In this document: positions 9,474 through 19,500 of the stretch, one piece after another
Numbering within the stretch: position 1 is the stretch's first letter
Layout: each line of letters opens with the position of its first letter
Source: Cellvibrionales bacterium UBA4451
GTDB taxonomy: Bacteria > Pseudomonadota > Gammaproteobacteria > Pseudomonadales > Porticoccaceae
Assembly: GCA_002390285.1 (NCBI GenBank)
Contig: DGPB01000016.1
Coordinates: 151,334-215,333, forward strand
Direction: 5' to 3'
Length of the DNA: 64,000 nucleotides
Notes under the pieces: model-generated
Seen by the model: only the letters and a program-made list of their open reading frames with translations
What the model was told of the DNA's origin: nothing
The model's database searches: none
Position numbers and translations under genes: made by a program

Positions 9474-11051
9474 TTAGTGTCGGAAGTGTCTCATCCCGGT
9501 GAACACCATGGTCATACCGTGTTCATCGGCTGCGGCAATAACTTCTTCATCACGAATAGAGCCGCCGGGCTGGATGATACAGCTAATGCCGACACTTGCA
9601 GCATTGTCTATACCGTCACGGAAGGGAAAGAAGGCATCGGATGACATAACTGCCCCCTTAATTTCTAAGCCGGCATGTTCGGCTTTGATGGCCGCAATTC
9701 GTGCAGAGTTGATCCGACTCATCTGGCCGGCACCAACACCAATGGTTTGGTTATTTTTGGTGTAGACGATGGCGTTGGATTTCACCATCTTGGCCACTTT
9801 CCAGGCAAACAGCATGTCGTCCAATTCAGCGTCGGTAGGTTTGCGCTCGGTGACCACTTTCAGGTCATCGGCAGTTACCATGCCTTTGTCGCGGTCTTGA
9901 ATTAGTAGGCCGCCGTTGACACGTTTGTAGTCAAAACCCTTAGCTTGTACTGATGCATCCCATTCGCCACATTCCAGGAGGCGTACGTTCTTCTTGGTGC
10001 TAACCGCTTCACGGGCAGCATCTGAGATACTTGGCGCGATAATGACTTCGACAAATTGACGATCGCAGATAGCCGCAGCAGTTTCGGCATCCAGCTCACG
10101 GTTAAAGGCAATAATGCCACCGAAGGCTGATTCAGGATCAGTAGCAAAGGCCAGATCGTAAGCGGTCTTGATGTCAGTGGCGACAGCAACGCCACAGGGG
10201 TTGGCGTGTTTCACAATGACACAAGTGGGCTGGTCAAACTGTTTGACGCATTCAAGTGCGGCATCGGTGTCGGCGATATTGTTGTAAGACAGCTCTTTAC
10301 CCTGTAGCTGTCTGGCTGTGGCGATACTGGCCTCTGCGGGGTTTTCTTCCACATAGAAAGCAGCATTCTGGTGAGGGTTTTCACCGTAACGCATTTCCTG
10401 AGATTTCAGGTATTGCACGTTATAGGTGTTAGGGAAATTACGTTTTTCATTTGACGTGTCGCGTGCGCCAAAATGGTTGGCAATCATGCCGTCATAGGCT
10501 GCGGTATGTTCAAATGCTTTAACCATCAGGTTGTAGCGGGTTTCATAACCCAATTGTGCATCCTGATTTTGCATCTCCTCTAGTACGGAGGTGTAGTCAC
10601 CCGCATTCACCACAATGGCCACATCTTTGTGGTTTTTTGCTGCTGAGCGAACCATGGTGGGGCCACCAATATCGATATTTTCGATAGCAGTGGGTAGGTC
10701 GCAATTTGGGTCGGCAACGGTGGCGGCGAAGGGGTAAAGATTAACAACAACCATATCGATGCCAAGTATGTCGTGCTTGGCCATCACGTCGTCATCAATT
10801 CCACGTCGACCAAGTATGCCGCCGTGAACTTTTGGGTGCAGTGTCTTTACTCGGCCATCCATCATTTCTGGAAAACCTGTGTAGTCGGAGACTTCCCGCA
10901 CAGTGATACCGTTATCGTTAAGCAGGCGATGGGTGCCACCAGTAGAGAGAAGCTCAACGCCCTGGGCGCTCAGTCCTCGGGCAAATTCAACAATACCAGT
11001 TTTGTCAGATACGCTGATCAGGGCGCGGGAAACTTTACGCAGGTCGCTCAT
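9474..11051 (-). CDS. purH: Bifunctional AICAR formyltransferase/IMP cyclohydrolase
   Basis: Last two steps of IMP synthesis. 525 residues: an N-terminal MGS-like IMP cyclohydrolase domain (about 1-195, with [25 protein letters not shown] and [13 protein letters not shown]) and a C-terminal AICAR transformylase domain ([11 protein letters not shown] with catalytic Lys-His near residue 265; [21 protein letters not shown]). It lies 20 bases after fis and appears to be in the dusB-fis-purH unit. The downstream gene purD is the other purine gene here. Confidence 0.97.
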   Translation of the reverse strand: MSDLRKVSRALISVSDKTGIVEFARGLSAQGVELLSTGGTHRLLNDNGITVREVSDYTGFPEMMDGRVKTLHPKVHGGILGRRGIDDDVMAKHDILGIDMVVVNLYPFAATVADPNCDLPTAIENIDIGGPTMVRSAAKNHKDVAIVVNAGDYTSVLEEMQNQDAQLGYETRYNLMVKAFEHTAAYDGMIANHFGARDTSNEKRNFPNTYNVQYLKSQEMRYGENPHQNAAFYVEENPAEASIATARQLQGKELSYNNIADTDAALECVKQFDQPTCVIVKHANPCGVAVATDIKTAYDLAFATDPESAFGGIIAFNRELDAETAAAICDRQFVEVIIAPSISDAAREAVSTKKNVRLLECGEWDASVQAKGFDYKRVNGGLLIQDRDKGMVTADDLKVVTERKPTDAELDDMLFAWKVAKMVKSNAIVYTKNNQTIGVGAGQMSRINSARIAAIKAEHAGLEIKGAVMSSDAFFPFRDGIDNAASVGISCIIQPGGSIRDEEVIAAADEHGMTMVFTGMRHFRH

Positions 11052-11071
11052 GGTGTCCTCGTCAGTTGTTT

Positions 11072-11368
11072 TTAAAGTAAGTCGTATTGTTTTAGTTTCT
11101 TGCGCAGCGTGCCTCGGTTGAGTCCCAGCATTTGCGCAGTTTTACTCTGATTGTTGCGTGTGTAGGTCAGCACGGCCTCCAGAAGGGGGGCTTCCACCTC
11201 GCTGAGTACCAGCTGGTAGAGGTCATTGGCGGGTTGGCCGTCCAGATGAAGAAAATATTGTTTTAGGGCGCTCTCCACACACTGGCGTAGTGACTCATGC
11301 TGGTGAGTTATTGTGGATCGTTCGGCGTCCGTCTCTGCCTGTATGGTAAAAGTGTCGATGGCGCTCAT
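11072..11368 (-). CDS. fis: DNA-binding protein Fis
   Basis: Small nucleoid-associated protein that bends DNA and regulates rRNA promoters and recombination. The ATG at 11368 gives 98 residues, exactly the E. coli length; upstream codons to 11383 lie inside dusB. The C-terminal helix-turn-helix is clear ([20 protein letters not shown]). Its start overlaps the dusB stop in an ATGA, so dusB and fis are translationally coupled, the classic arrangement in gammaproteobacteria. Confidence 0.95.
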   Translation of the reverse strand: MSAIDTFTIQAETDAERSTITHQHESLRQCVESALKQYFLHLDGQPANDLYQLVLSEVEAPLLEAVLTYTRNNQSKTAQMLGLNRGTLRKKLKQYDLL

Positions 11369-12354
11369 GCGGCTTGGTCCCAATTATTTTTTGGCGCTGC
11401 AAAAAAATTGTGCAGGCTCTGTTTTTGTTGATAGGGGTCTTCAAGTTGATTGAAATACTGATGAAACATTCTACCGCTTGGCAGGGCGTTAACGTACCAG
11501 CCCACATGCTTACGGGCAATCCGTATTCCTAGATATTCGCCATAAAACTGATGGATGGCTTGAATATGGTGGCTAACAGTACTGGCCAATTCTTCCCGTG
11601 ATGGCGGGCTTGGTATCACTCCGTGCTCAAGATAGCCGTTTATTTCTCGGAACAACCAAGGGTTTCCCTGGGCGCCACGGCCAATCATCACTGCCGCTGC
11701 TCCGGTGTAATCTAGTACTTGTTTAGCCTGTTGGGGGGTATGAATGTCGCCATTGGCAAAGACGGGTAGAGAGATGGCTTCCACTACTGCGGCAATGGTG
11801 TCGTACTCGGCGTGGCCAATAAATTTACAGGCACGCGTTCGACCATGGACGGCTAAGGCGCTGATTCCGGAATCTTCTGCGATCCGTGCAATAGTGACGG
11901 CATTTCGGTTTTGGCTGTCCCAGCCAGTACGAATCTTTAGGGTGACCGGAACGTCGACGGCTGCTACTACCGCTTTTAGGATATCCTGTACCAGCGATTC
12001 GTCCTGAAGCAATGCTGAGCCTGCTGCACGTTTGCACACCTTTTTGGCTGGGCAGCCCATATTGATATCGATAATTTCTGCACCCAGTGTCACATTTTGT
12101 TGGGCAGCATCAGCCATCATGGCCGGTATACTGCCAGCAATTTGAACAGACCGAGGTGAGGATTCATCGCGGTGTATCAGCCTTTGTTGGCTTTTTCGAC
12201 TTTTCCAGAGGCTTGTGTCAGCGGTAATCATTTCAGAAACAGCTAAGCCCGCACCGAGTTGACGGCAGAGTTGACGGAAAGGCAAGTCAGTGACGCCGGC
12301 CATTGGGGCCAGAATGGTTCTGTTTTCCAATACATGAGCGCCAATTTTTACCAC
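11365..12354 (-). CDS. dusB: tRNA-dihydrouridine synthase B
   Basis: FMN enzyme reducing uridine to dihydrouridine in the tRNA D-loop. Preferred start is the GTG at 12354 ([22 protein letters not shown]), giving 329 residues; a longer frame to 12483 would overlap the preceding gene and has no similarity. Motifs: [12 protein letters not shown] (FMN phosphate), [20 protein letters not shown] (catalytic Cys region), [18 protein letters not shown] and [13 protein letters not shown]. It is followed by fis with a 4-base overlap. Confidence 0.94.
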   Translation of the reverse strand: MVKIGAHVLENRTILAPMAGVTDLPFRQLCRQLGAGLAVSEMITADTSLWKSRKSQQRLIHRDESSPRSVQIAGSIPAMMADAAQQNVTLGAEIIDINMGCPAKKVCKRAAGSALLQDESLVQDILKAVVAAVDVPVTLKIRTGWDSQNRNAVTIARIAEDSGISALAVHGRTRACKFIGHAEYDTIAAVVEAISLPVFANGDIHTPQQAKQVLDYTGAAAVMIGRGAQGNPWLFREINGYLEHGVIPSPPSREELASTVSHHIQAIHQFYGEYLGIRIARKHVGWYVNALPSGRMFHQYFNQLEDPYQQKQSLHNFFAAPKNNWDQAA

Positions 12355-12433
12355 GGTATAGAGCCTCAATTGCCTGTTGGTGAGGGTTGAAAATGGGCCG
12401 TTATGATACCTGTTGTTGGTGCTGGGAAAAAGT

Positions 12434-13462
12434 TTATTCCGGGATGAACAGCGAGTAGTTAACCGCGTTTGAACCTGGATCAAGTAGTTTTAGTGTCAGT
12501 TTCACCGGCTGGTTGGCGGGCATGATGGTCGCGCCAGTCAGCTCTCCGTGCAGGTATTCATCGGGTCTGAATTTTCGGCGGGCAACGGAGGCTCCTTGTA
12601 AGTCCTCAAAATTGAGCGCTAGTTCGGGAAAAGGCTGGTCAAAGTCAGCTTCATTGATAATCACTGCATCTACGATAAGCACGCCGGGTTCATCGGGGTG
12701 GCTGTGCACTAATAATTTACTGCTACGTATTTGCGTTGTGTCACTCATGCTAGGTAGTTGGCATGTTGTGATGTTGCAAAAATGGTTGAGCCAGGGGCGA
12801 TGTGCTGGGTCGGAGCCGAGAATATCTGCGTGGAAGTATACGTACTGTAAGGCAAGCGCTAGAGCTGCTAATACTGAGAGCGTTGGCCAGAGAGCCATTT
12901 TTAGGCATTGACGCTGGGATAATTCTGGCTCACCTAGCAGAAAACTGGGGGTAGCTGTTTCGTTAGGTTCAAATAAGCCGGGTTCGGTTTTTATCTGAGG
13001 GCGATCAGCTGCGTTATGTGTCGCTGTCGTCAGTAGGTCTTGCTGGATAGGATCTGGTAGAGAGAGGTCTGTGGAAGCTAAATCTTGAGATGACCCGGTA
13101 GAGTTGATGTTGTCTGCTGGCTTCAAATACTCAGGGGGCTCGGGTTCGATATGGGGCTTAATATCAGTGTGAGCCATCTTGTCGGGTGTAGATTCTTTCT
13201 GTTGCTCATCACCTTCTTGCTCATAAGTGTCAAGTACGCTGATATCCATATCGTCGTATATCAACAAGTCATCACTATCGAGGGAGAGATTTTTTTCAGG
13301 AACGTTGTCTTTTTCTGGCTCATTTTCTATCGGATGAGCACGGGCATCAAATATGAGTAGGCAGGTACCGCAGCTTACTTGGCCATTAGAGGCTTCAATC
13401 TGTGCCGGATTTGCGCGGAAGGATGCCGAGCAACCCGGGCAGCGGGCGATAATCTCAGTCAT
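12434..13462 (-). CDS. DUF3426 zinc-ribbon, single-pass membrane protein
   Basis: Uncharacterised family. The N-terminus is an MJ0042-type zinc ribbon with two CxxC pairs (ARCPGCSASF and VSCGTCLLIF, residues 8-35). A long acidic, low-complexity linker follows (about 45-170), then a transmembrane segment (about 185-205: ALWPTLSVLAALALALQYVY) and a C-terminal DUF3426 domain (about 210-342) with YLHGELTGATIMPANQ. Topology suggests cytoplasmic ribbon and periplasmic domain. It sits between prmA and dusB, as in Pseudomonas. Function is unknown. Confidence 0.82.
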   Translation of the reverse strand: MTEIIARCPGCSASFRANPAQIEASNGQVSCGTCLLIFDARAHPIENEPEKDNVPEKNLSLDSDDLLIYDDMDISVLDTYEQEGDEQQKESTPDKMAHTDIKPHIEPEPPEYLKPADNINSTGSSQDLASTDLSLPDPIQQDLLTTATHNAADRPQIKTEPGLFEPNETATPSFLLGEPELSQRQCLKMALWPTLSVLAALALALQYVYFHADILGSDPAHRPWLNHFCNITTCQLPSMSDTTQIRSSKLLVHSHPDEPGVLIVDAVIINEADFDQPFPELALNFEDLQGASVARRKFRPDEYLHGELTGATIMPANQPVKLTLKLLDPGSNAVNYSLFIPE

Positions 13463-13512
13463 GATGTGCGGGCAGAACCGTTACCTAATTGAGTCTATTC
13501 TACTGGGATGCG

Positions 13513-14391
13513 TCAGCGCTTAACAGCGGTCAGTCGTACCCACTGTTCGCTGCTGGCTGGCGGGTCAAAATCAAACCACGGCTGGTAGCTGTCGATAACC
13601 TCCTGGGCTTGGCTCTCGATAATTCCGGATAAACAAAGCCTTCCTCCAGAATTGGTCAGCGAAGCCAGTTTTGGTGCCAGTGAGACTAATGGGCCAGCCA
13701 GTATATTGGCAATCATTATATCGGTTGTTTTTTCTGGTGCCTGGTCGGGTAGGTAAACAGGCGTTCGGTCTGGTGCGAGCCCATTGCGTTGTGCGTTGTC
13801 AGCAGTGGCGCTTAGGGCCTGGGGGTCTATATCTACACAAATAGTAGATGTGGCGCCCAAGAGTAATGAGGCAATAGCTAGGATTCCAGATCCACAGCCA
13901 TAGTCGGTAACGGTTTTGCCGTCTAGGTGTATTCCATCCAACCACTGCAAGCAAAGAAATGTGGTTGGGTGGGTGCCAGTACCAAAAGCGAGGCCTGGGT
14001 CGAGTAGTAAGTTGATGCTCTCTGGTTGAGGTGGGGCTAGCCAGCTGGGGCAAATCCATAGTCGCTCGCCACACTGGATGGGCTGGTAGTGTTTCATCCA
14101 TTCCCTCTCCCAGTCTTTATCTTCTAGTAGCTCCCAGCTGTGGTCTGGAAGTGTTTGTCCTAGCTTGTTTTTCAGAATCTGGTTGGTGGCGTCAGTATTG
14201 GTTTCAGCGTCAAATAACCCGGTAATCCGGGTTTGCCCCCACAATGGCGTTTCTCCTAGTGCGGGCTCCAGTATCGGTTCGTCGGCATTGTCTTCAAAGG
14301 TGACTGAGGCGGCACCAACTTCCAGCAACACGTCTTCAATGCGTTGGGCTTGTTCTCGCGAGCTGTTTATTCTGAGCTGTAGCCAGGGCAT
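13513..14391 (-). CDS. prmA: Ribosomal protein L11 methyltransferase
   Basis: SAM-dependent methyltransferase that trimethylates L11. 292 residues, standard length. The N-terminal substrate-binding domain begins MPWLQLRINSSREQAQRIED; the catalytic domain has DPGLAFGTGTHPTT (family hallmark), VTDYGCGSGILAIAS (SAM motif I), VDIDPQAL and MIANILAGPL (the N-I-L motif). It is separated from accC upstream by a hairpin terminator. Confidence 0.96.
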   Translation of the reverse strand: MPWLQLRINSSREQAQRIEDVLLEVGAASVTFEDNADEPILEPALGETPLWGQTRITGLFDAETNTDATNQILKNKLGQTLPDHSWELLEDKDWEREWMKHYQPIQCGERLWICPSWLAPPQPESINLLLDPGLAFGTGTHPTTFLCLQWLDGIHLDGKTVTDYGCGSGILAIASLLLGATSTICVDIDPQALSATADNAQRNGLAPDRTPVYLPDQAPEKTTDIMIANILAGPLVSLAPKLASLTNSGGRLCLSGIIESQAQEVIDSYQPWFDFDPPASSEQWVRLTAVKR

Positions 14392-14420
14392 TGCGTTTCC
14401 TATGAAGAATTTTTATGGAT

Positions 14421-14447
14421 AAAAAGCCCCGGCATGCGGGGCTTTTT
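14421..14447. terminator. Intrinsic terminator between accC and prmA
   Basis: An 11-bp stem (aaaaagccccg at 14421-14431 with cggggcttttt at 14437-14447) and 5-base loop. For minus-strand accC transcripts the stem is followed by a U-rich stretch, so it should end or attenuate accBC transcription before prmA; the T-run on the plus side makes it bidirectional. Confidence 0.8.
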
Positions 14448-14484
14448 TTATTGTGCTAGTTGAGCATTTAGTGTGTGGTTGTTT

Positions 14485-15825
14485 TTAAAGGCCCAGTTTC
14501 TTTTCTAGGTAGTGGATATTGACACAGCCCTTACGGAATTCTTTATCACGGACCAAATCTCTCTGTAGCTCAGTGTTAGTTTTAATGCCCTCAATATGAA
14601 GCTCGTCCAGCGCAGAGGCCATACGTGACAGTGCGGCATCTCGGTCTTTACCGTAGGTGATAATTTTTCCTATCAGTGAATCGTAGTGCGGTGGGACGGT
14701 GTAGCCTGCATAGATATGAGAGTCGACCCTCACACCGTTACCGCCGGGTGCATGGTAGGCGGTAATCTTGCCGGGGCTGGGCATAAAGGTTTTGGAGTCC
14801 TCTGCATTAATGCGGCATTCGAAGGCGTGGCCGCGAAAGATAATGTCTTCCTGGCGAAAGCTAAGTGGGAGCCCGCTGGCAATTAGCAGTTGTTCCTTGA
14901 CGATGTCTACACCCGTTATCATTTCAGTGACGGGGTGTTCCACTTGCACGCGGGTATTCATCTCGATGAAAAAGAAGCCGCCGTCTTCATAGAGAAATTC
15001 GAAGGTACCGGCGCCACGATAGCCTATTTCGATGCAGGCATTAACGCAGGCTTGCAGTACTTCATTGCGAATATCATCGGGAATACCGGGAGCGGGAGCT
15101 TCTTCGAGAACCTTCTGGTGGCGACGTTGTAAAGAGCAGTCTCGATCGCCTAGGTGGATGGCGTGGCCCTGGCCGTCTGACAGTACTTGGACTTCCACAT
15201 GACGTGGATTTTCCAGAAACTTCTCCATGTATACCGTATCGTCACCGAAGGCAGCTTTTGCTTCGGCTTTGGTGACTTGGATGGCATTGATGAGCTCGCC
15301 TTCATTGCGGACTACGCGCATGCCTCGACCACCGCCGCCAGAGGCAGCTTTGATGATGACGGGATAACCCACTTCCTGGCCAATGGCCTTGCTTCTCTCT
15401 TGGTTATCCGTCAGTGGGCCATTTGAGCCTGGCACTGTGGGAACACCTGATTTTCTCATGGCGTCGATAGCGGCGACTTTGTCGCCCATCTTGCGAATGA
15501 CGTCAGCGGTTGGTCCAATAAAGATAAAACCACTTTTTTCTACCTGTTCGGCAAAATCAGCATTTTCAGCGAGAAAGCCATAGCCGGGGTGGACGGCCTG
15601 AGCGTTGGATATCTCCATTGCGCTGATGATGGCGGGTACATTTAGATAGCTTTGTGCAGAGGGGTTGGGCCCAATGCAGATTGTTTCGTCTGCCAGCAAG
15701 ACATGTTTCAGGCTGGCGTCGCCCTTGGAATGGGCTGCTACGGTTTTGATGCCGAGCTCTTTGCAGGCTCTCAAAATTCGTAGTGCAATTTCACCGCGGT
15801 TGGCAATAAGCACTTTTTCCAGCAT
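14485..15825 (-). CDS. accC: Biotin carboxylase subunit of acetyl-CoA carboxylase
   Basis: ATP-grasp enzyme that carboxylates the biotin on AccB, the first half-reaction of fatty-acid synthesis. 446 residues. Seen in order: [45 protein letters not shown] (ATP loop), [40 protein letters not shown] (catalytic Glu/Arg) and [12 protein letters not shown]. It is 25 bases downstream of accB, the usual accBC operon. Confidence 0.97.
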   Translation of the reverse strand: MLEKVLIANRGEIALRILRACKELGIKTVAAHSKGDASLKHVLLADETICIGPNPSAQSYLNVPAIISAMEISNAQAVHPGYGFLAENADFAEQVEKSGFIFIGPTADVIRKMGDKVAAIDAMRKSGVPTVPGSNGPLTDNQERSKAIGQEVGYPVIIKAASGGGGRGMRVVRNEGELINAIQVTKAEAKAAFGDDTVYMEKFLENPRHVEVQVLSDGQGHAIHLGDRDCSLQRRHQKVLEEAPAPGIPDDIRNEVLQACVNACIEIGYRGAGTFEFLYEDGGFFFIEMNTRVQVEHPVTEMITGVDIVKEQLLIASGLPLSFRQEDIIFRGHAFECRINAEDSKTFMPSPGKITAYHAPGGNGVRVDSHIYAGYTVPPHYDSLIGKIITYGKDRDAALSRMASALDELHIEGIKTNTELQRDLVRDKEFRKGCVNIHYLEKKLGL

Positions 15826-15850
15826 GACTGTTACTCCTGTCGGCTGTGGC

Positions 15851-16294
15851 TTAAATGATGGTGATCATCGGCTGGTCAAATTCTACGGGTTCGCCATCTT
15901 CAACTAGAATGGCGCCGATGGTGCCTGCTTTGTCGGCCTCGATTTGGTTCATCATTTTCATGGCTTCAACAATGCAGAGTACATCGCCAACGTTGACTTT
16001 CTGGCCCTCTTCGACAAAGCGCTTGGCGCCGGGAGCAGATGAGCGATAGAAGGTGCCAACCATAGGAGAATTAACCACGTGGCCTGATAGTTCAGGAGTT
16101 GCTGTTGGTGCTTCAGTCATTGTCTGAGGTGCTGAAACAGGAGCTGGAGCGGCGGCGGCAACATAAGGTGCTACGGCAACCACTGGGCCGTTACGGCTAA
16201 TGCGAACTGATTCTTCGCCCTCTTTGATTTCCAACTCGTTGATATCAGATTCTTCGATCAGTTCAATCAGTTTTTTAATTTTACGAATATCCAT
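15851..16294 (-). CDS. accB: Biotin carboxyl carrier protein
   Basis: Carries CO2 on biotin between AccC and AccAD. 147 residues: an N-terminal segment ([18 protein letters not shown]), an Ala/Pro-rich linker (about 40-75), and a biotinyl domain with [14 protein letters not shown], where the first Lys of the MKM motif is the biotinylation site. It is preceded by aroQ by 30 bases, so aroQ-accB-accC form one unit, as in Pseudomonas. Confidence 0.97.
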   Translation of the reverse strand: MDIRKIKKLIELIEESDINELEIKEGEESVRISRNGPVVAVAPYVAAAAPAPVSAPQTMTEAPTATPELSGHVVNSPMVGTFYRSSAPGAKRFVEEGQKVNVGDVLCIVEAMKMMNQIEADKAGTIGAILVEDGEPVEFDQPMITII

Positions 16295-16324
16295 CTGTTA
16301 TTGCTCCAAATCGTAAAAATGTTG

Positions 16325-16765
16325 TCAGGAGTTAAGTTGGTCTAGTGCTGCAGTCAGTGCCAGCTTGTAACTAAGGCCGCCAAAACCGCAAATAACGCCT
16401 TTGGCTATATCGGAAAAGTAGGAGTAATGCCTAAACTCTTCTCGTGTATGTACGTTGGATAGATGAACCTCTATAAAAGGGATATCTACCGCTAGCAGGG
16501 CGTCGCGTAGAGCGATACTGGTGTGGGTAAAAGCGGCAGGGTTGATGATAATAAAGTTAACCCCTTCCTTTTGAGCATCGTGAATACGATCTACTAGTTC
16601 GTATTCTGCATTGCTTTGTAGGGCTAAAAGGTGATGACCTTTTTTTATACAGGTGTCGGCGAGATCTTGATTGATCTGATCCAGGCTTTCATTGCCGTAG
16701 ACCTCTGGTTCTCGGGAGCCGAGGAGATTCAGGTTTGGGCCGTGTAATACCAGTATGGTCGCCAT
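16325..16765 (-). CDS. aroQ: 3-dehydroquinate dehydratase, type II
   Basis: Third step of the shikimate pathway. I choose the ATG at 16765 ([16 protein letters not shown], 146 residues, standard length); the frame extends upstream to 16810 without family similarity. Active-site residues visible: [15 protein letters not shown] (Arg and Tyr), [10 protein letters not shown] (His) and [15 protein letters not shown]. It leads the aroQ-accB-accC unit. Confidence 0.95.
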   Translation of the reverse strand: MATILVLHGPNLNLLGSREPEVYGNESLDQINQDLADTCIKKGHHLLALQSNAEYELVDRIHDAQKEGVNFIIINPAAFTHTSIALRDALLAVDIPFIEVHLSNVHTREEFRHYSYFSDIAKGVICGFGGLSYKLALTAALDQLNS

Positions 16766-16843
16766 AATGTCCCTGCCAGAGTTGTCTGTTCCGATGGTGT
16801 TAATCGCCACGCCTTAGGGGGGGGCGATTTGAAGAAGTCTGCA

Positions 16844-17053
16844 TTAAAAACTTGGCAGTGTCCAATTTTTCCTTTTTTTTCGATGTTTGGCTCTATTCGC
16901 TGCAAGTTTAAGTAGAAGTTGTGATTTTTCGGGACGCTGTTTAGATTTTCCTCTGCGTGGTTGTCGTGTTTTCAGTGTGATTTTACCGAGGATACCGACA
17001 TAATGGCGGTCAACTTCGATAACTTCGTCAAATAGGTCGCTATCTTCCGTAAT
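16844..17053 (-). CDS. Possible small basic protein lacking a normal start codon
   Basis: A 69-codon minus-strand frame fills most of the 290-base gap between dsbD and aroQ. It begins two bases after the dsbD stop and no ATG, GTG or TTG occurs in the first part of the frame; the only plausible initiator is an ATT at 17053-17051. The product would have an acidic N-terminal third (ITEDSDLFDEVIEVD) and a strongly basic C-terminal half (RRGKSKQR, RAKHRKKRK). It matches nothing I know. It could be a real gene with a rare start coupled to dsbD termination, a gene that lost its start, or chance. Confidence 0.25.
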   Translation of the reverse strand: MTEDSDLFDEVIEVDRHYVGILGKITLKTRQPRRGKSKQRPEKSQLLLKLAANRAKHRKKRKNWTLPSF

Positions 17054-17055
17054 TT

Positions 17056-18774
17056 TTAATTAGTTGGCTGATAAATGGCCTCCAGTAGAATATTTTCTGT
17101 GAGAAATTGAGGCAAAATGAGCGGATTGCTCGGGCCCCTAGGGTAAAACAGGTAGAGAGGTACACCGCTTCGGTGGTGTAAATTCAGTAGCGCGGTGATT
17201 TCGGGGTTGTAGTTGGTCCAATCACCTTTGAGGTAGGTGATCTTTTTCTCTTGAAGTACTTCCAAGAATTGCGCCGAACTGAGAGCCAGTTTTTCATTGG
17301 CTAGGCAGGTGATACACCAGTCTGCTGTCAGATTGATAAATACTGGCTTCCCGCTGTCTCGTAAGCGCTCTAGTTTTGCTGTGCTGTAAGGCTCCCAAGG
17401 GTTGGTAGCGTCGTCGTCATTGAGGTGGGTTTGCCAGGGGACTATCAGAGCAAGGGTTGCGAATATCAGCGCAATAACAATTGTCAGGGTGTTTTTGTGA
17501 ACCTTCAGTAACCAGAGGGCAAACAGTATTAGAACAATTCCACCAATAAGAGCCGTAACGGTATCGCTATCTGTTTGCCGGCCCAGAACCCACAGTAACC
17601 ACACGGCAGTTAGATAAAGTGGAAATGCCAGAAATTCCTTAAATCGTTCCATCCACACCCCAGGGCGAGGCATTCTTTCCGCCATGCCTGGCCACCAGGA
17701 TAGCAGCAGTAGTGGTAGCGCCATGCCTAGGCCCAAAGCGATAAAGACTGACATGGCCAGCCAGGCTGGTTGTGCCAAGGCAAAGCCTAGAGCCGTACCC
17801 ATAAATGGGGCGGTACAGGGGCTGGCTACGAGCGTTGCGAGCAAGCCTGTCATGAAAGAGGCTGTCAGCCCATTCCCCTCAGTGGTGGATTGCCCGAGAC
17901 TCATTAGCTTGGTTCCCATGGAGAGCAATCCTGAAAAGCTTAGGCCCATTAAGACGAACAGGTAGACGAGCAGTCCAACAAAGACGGGAGATTGCAACTG
18001 AAACCCCCATCCGATTGCCTCACCCCCACGACGGAGCATCATTAATAGGGCGGCAATGCTCATAAAGCTCAGCACAATACCTAGGGTGTAAGCGAGACCG
18101 TGGAGGTGTTTGCTATGTTTGTTGGCGTGGGCACTGGTTAGGCTGAGAGCTTTGATGGAGAGGACCGGAAACACACAAGGCATAAGGTTGAGAATCATGC
18201 CGCCCAGTAGTGCAAATAATAACATCAGCGGCAAATTGCCAGTTGGTGATGTTTGAATAGGGGTTTCGTTATTGGGTGCCTGCTGGGTGGCCTCGATGAC
18301 GATGGCTAAAGCATTGGTAGCATCGATACTAATTTGTTGTCTACGAGGCGGATAGCACAGACCCGCATCGGCGCAGCCCTGTGACTCCACAACTAGTTCG
18401 GAGAGCTTGGCATCCAAAGGCAGGCTGATGAGCGTGTGATGATAGTAGACCTCTAATTCTTTTTCATAGTAGTCGTCATAGATACGTTTTCCAGGCGCAA
18501 ATTCTGGTCTGACGTCCAGGGATTGAAGGTCGCTGTTTAGAAAGCGGAAGCGATGTTGATAGAGGTAGTAGCCGGGTTCAATTTCCCAGTTGATTAGCAA
18601 TTGATCCCCATTAACGATAGGTAGCAGCCGGTAGGCCTCTTCAACAGGGAGGAATTGTACGGTTTGTTCCAGTGGGGTGGCGCTGTAAGGCGATGGAAAC
18701 AAGTCCTCCGCGCTTATGGATTGCACCAAAAATAGCAGTCCATAGAGAAAAATAGTTATTAATCGGTTTAGCAT
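17056..18774 (-). CDS. dsbD: Thiol:disulfide interchange protein DsbD
   Basis: Moves electrons from cytoplasmic thioredoxin across the inner membrane to periplasmic DsbC, DsbE/CcmG and similar partners. The ATG at 18774 gives a signal peptide (MLNRLITIFLYGLLFLVQS) and 572 residues; the frame to 18852 adds a non-signal leader. Three modules are seen: alpha domain with the Cys pair in GCADAGLCYPP, an eight-helix membrane core with NLMPCVFPVLS and ASPCTAPFMG, and a C-terminal thioredoxin-like gamma domain with CxxC in ADWCITCLANE. Divergent from the copper-chaperone gene. Confidence 0.93.
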   Translation of the reverse strand: MLNRLITIFLYGLLFLVQSISAEDLFPSPYSATPLEQTVQFLPVEEAYRLLPIVNGDQLLINWEIEPGYYLYQHRFRFLNSDLQSLDVRPEFAPGKRIYDDYYEKELEVYYHHTLISLPLDAKLSELVVESQGCADAGLCYPPRRQQISIDATNALAIVIEATQQAPNNETPIQTSPTGNLPLMLLFALLGGMILNLMPCVFPVLSIKALSLTSAHANKHSKHLHGLAYTLGIVLSFMSIAALLMMLRRGGEAIGWGFQLQSPVFVGLLVYLFVLMGLSFSGLLSMGTKLMSLGQSTTEGNGLTASFMTGLLATLVASPCTAPFMGTALGFALAQPAWLAMSVFIALGLGMALPLLLLSWWPGMAERMPRPGVWMERFKEFLAFPLYLTAVWLLWVLGRQTDSDTVTALIGGIVLILFALWLLKVHKNTLTIVIALIFATLALIVPWQTHLNDDDATNPWEPYSTAKLERLRDSGKPVFINLTADWCITCLANEKLALSSAQFLEVLQEKKITYLKGDWTNYNPEITALLNLHHRSGVPLYLFYPRGPSNPLILPQFLTENILLEAIYQPTN

Positions 18775-18969
18775 TGCGCTCCTCGCTGGGCTTACTTTGT
18801 GTTGGACGTCGCCAACCAAACACCGGTTCGATATTGTACGGAGGAGCGACATGGGGTGCGAGAGACATTTTCCAGGGTTAGGTGCCGAGTATTAAGTCCT
18901 GGACTCTGAGTGTTGATGTGCCGAGTGCAGTGTTATAGTCACTATCTCAACGTTAGAGGAATTACCCAG

Positions 18970-19410
18970 TTGTCTTTAGGTAAATATGTAGGATCTTTGT
19001 TGGTGCTGTTAACAATGACAGCATGTAGTGATGGGCTGATAGTAAGTGATGCCTATATTAGGGGCTTGCCTCCCGGGCAGACGGTTACGGCTGCATTCAT
19101 GACGCTGACTAATGGGCTCAATCAAGAGTGCCGGTTAGTAGGTGCGACATCACCTGTTGCCAGTAGTGCTGAAATTCATGCTCATACTCATCAGAACGGG
19201 ACAATGTCTATGCGCCCTGTTGATGAGGTGGTTTTGCCCAAAGGTGGGAGTATCAGCTTTGAGCCAGGAGGCTATCATTTGATGTTGTTCGGCCTGCAGA
19301 AAAGCTTGTTAGATGGAGAGGAATATAGGGTAACGCTTTTATTTGAAGGCTGTCCGAAAGTGACGGTGACCATGCCGGTGCATAGTGTTCTTCGTGAGAA
19401 AGAGGGCTAA
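18970..19410 (+). CDS. PCu(A)C-type periplasmic copper chaperone, lipoprotein
   Basis: Periplasmic Cu(I) chaperone family, often delivering copper to cytochrome oxidase. The preferred start is the TTG at 18970, 9 bases after agagga, giving a lipoprotein signal with lipobox LTMTAC (Cys about residue 18) and 146 residues. The copper motif is visible: H in AEIHAHTH, Met pair in GTMSMRP, and HLM in GGYHLMLFGL, fitting the H-M-x10-M-x21-HxM pattern loosely. The divergent dsbD suggests a link to periplasmic redox and cytochrome maturation (inference). Confidence 0.8.
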   Translation: MSLGKYVGSLLVLLTMTACSDGLIVSDAYIRGLPPGQTVTAAFMTLTNGLNQECRLVGATSPVASSAEIHAHTHQNGTMSMRPVDEVVLPKGGSISFEPGGYHLMLFGLQKSLLDGEEYRVTLLFEGCPKVTVTMPVHSVLREKEG

Positions 19411-19500
19411 ATCAAAGGCTTTGAGTGGGCGCGAAAAAGGTTGCGTCGGGCTGGTGAATTAGGAACCTCGATAGTAGCAGGCATGATGGGACAGGGACAT

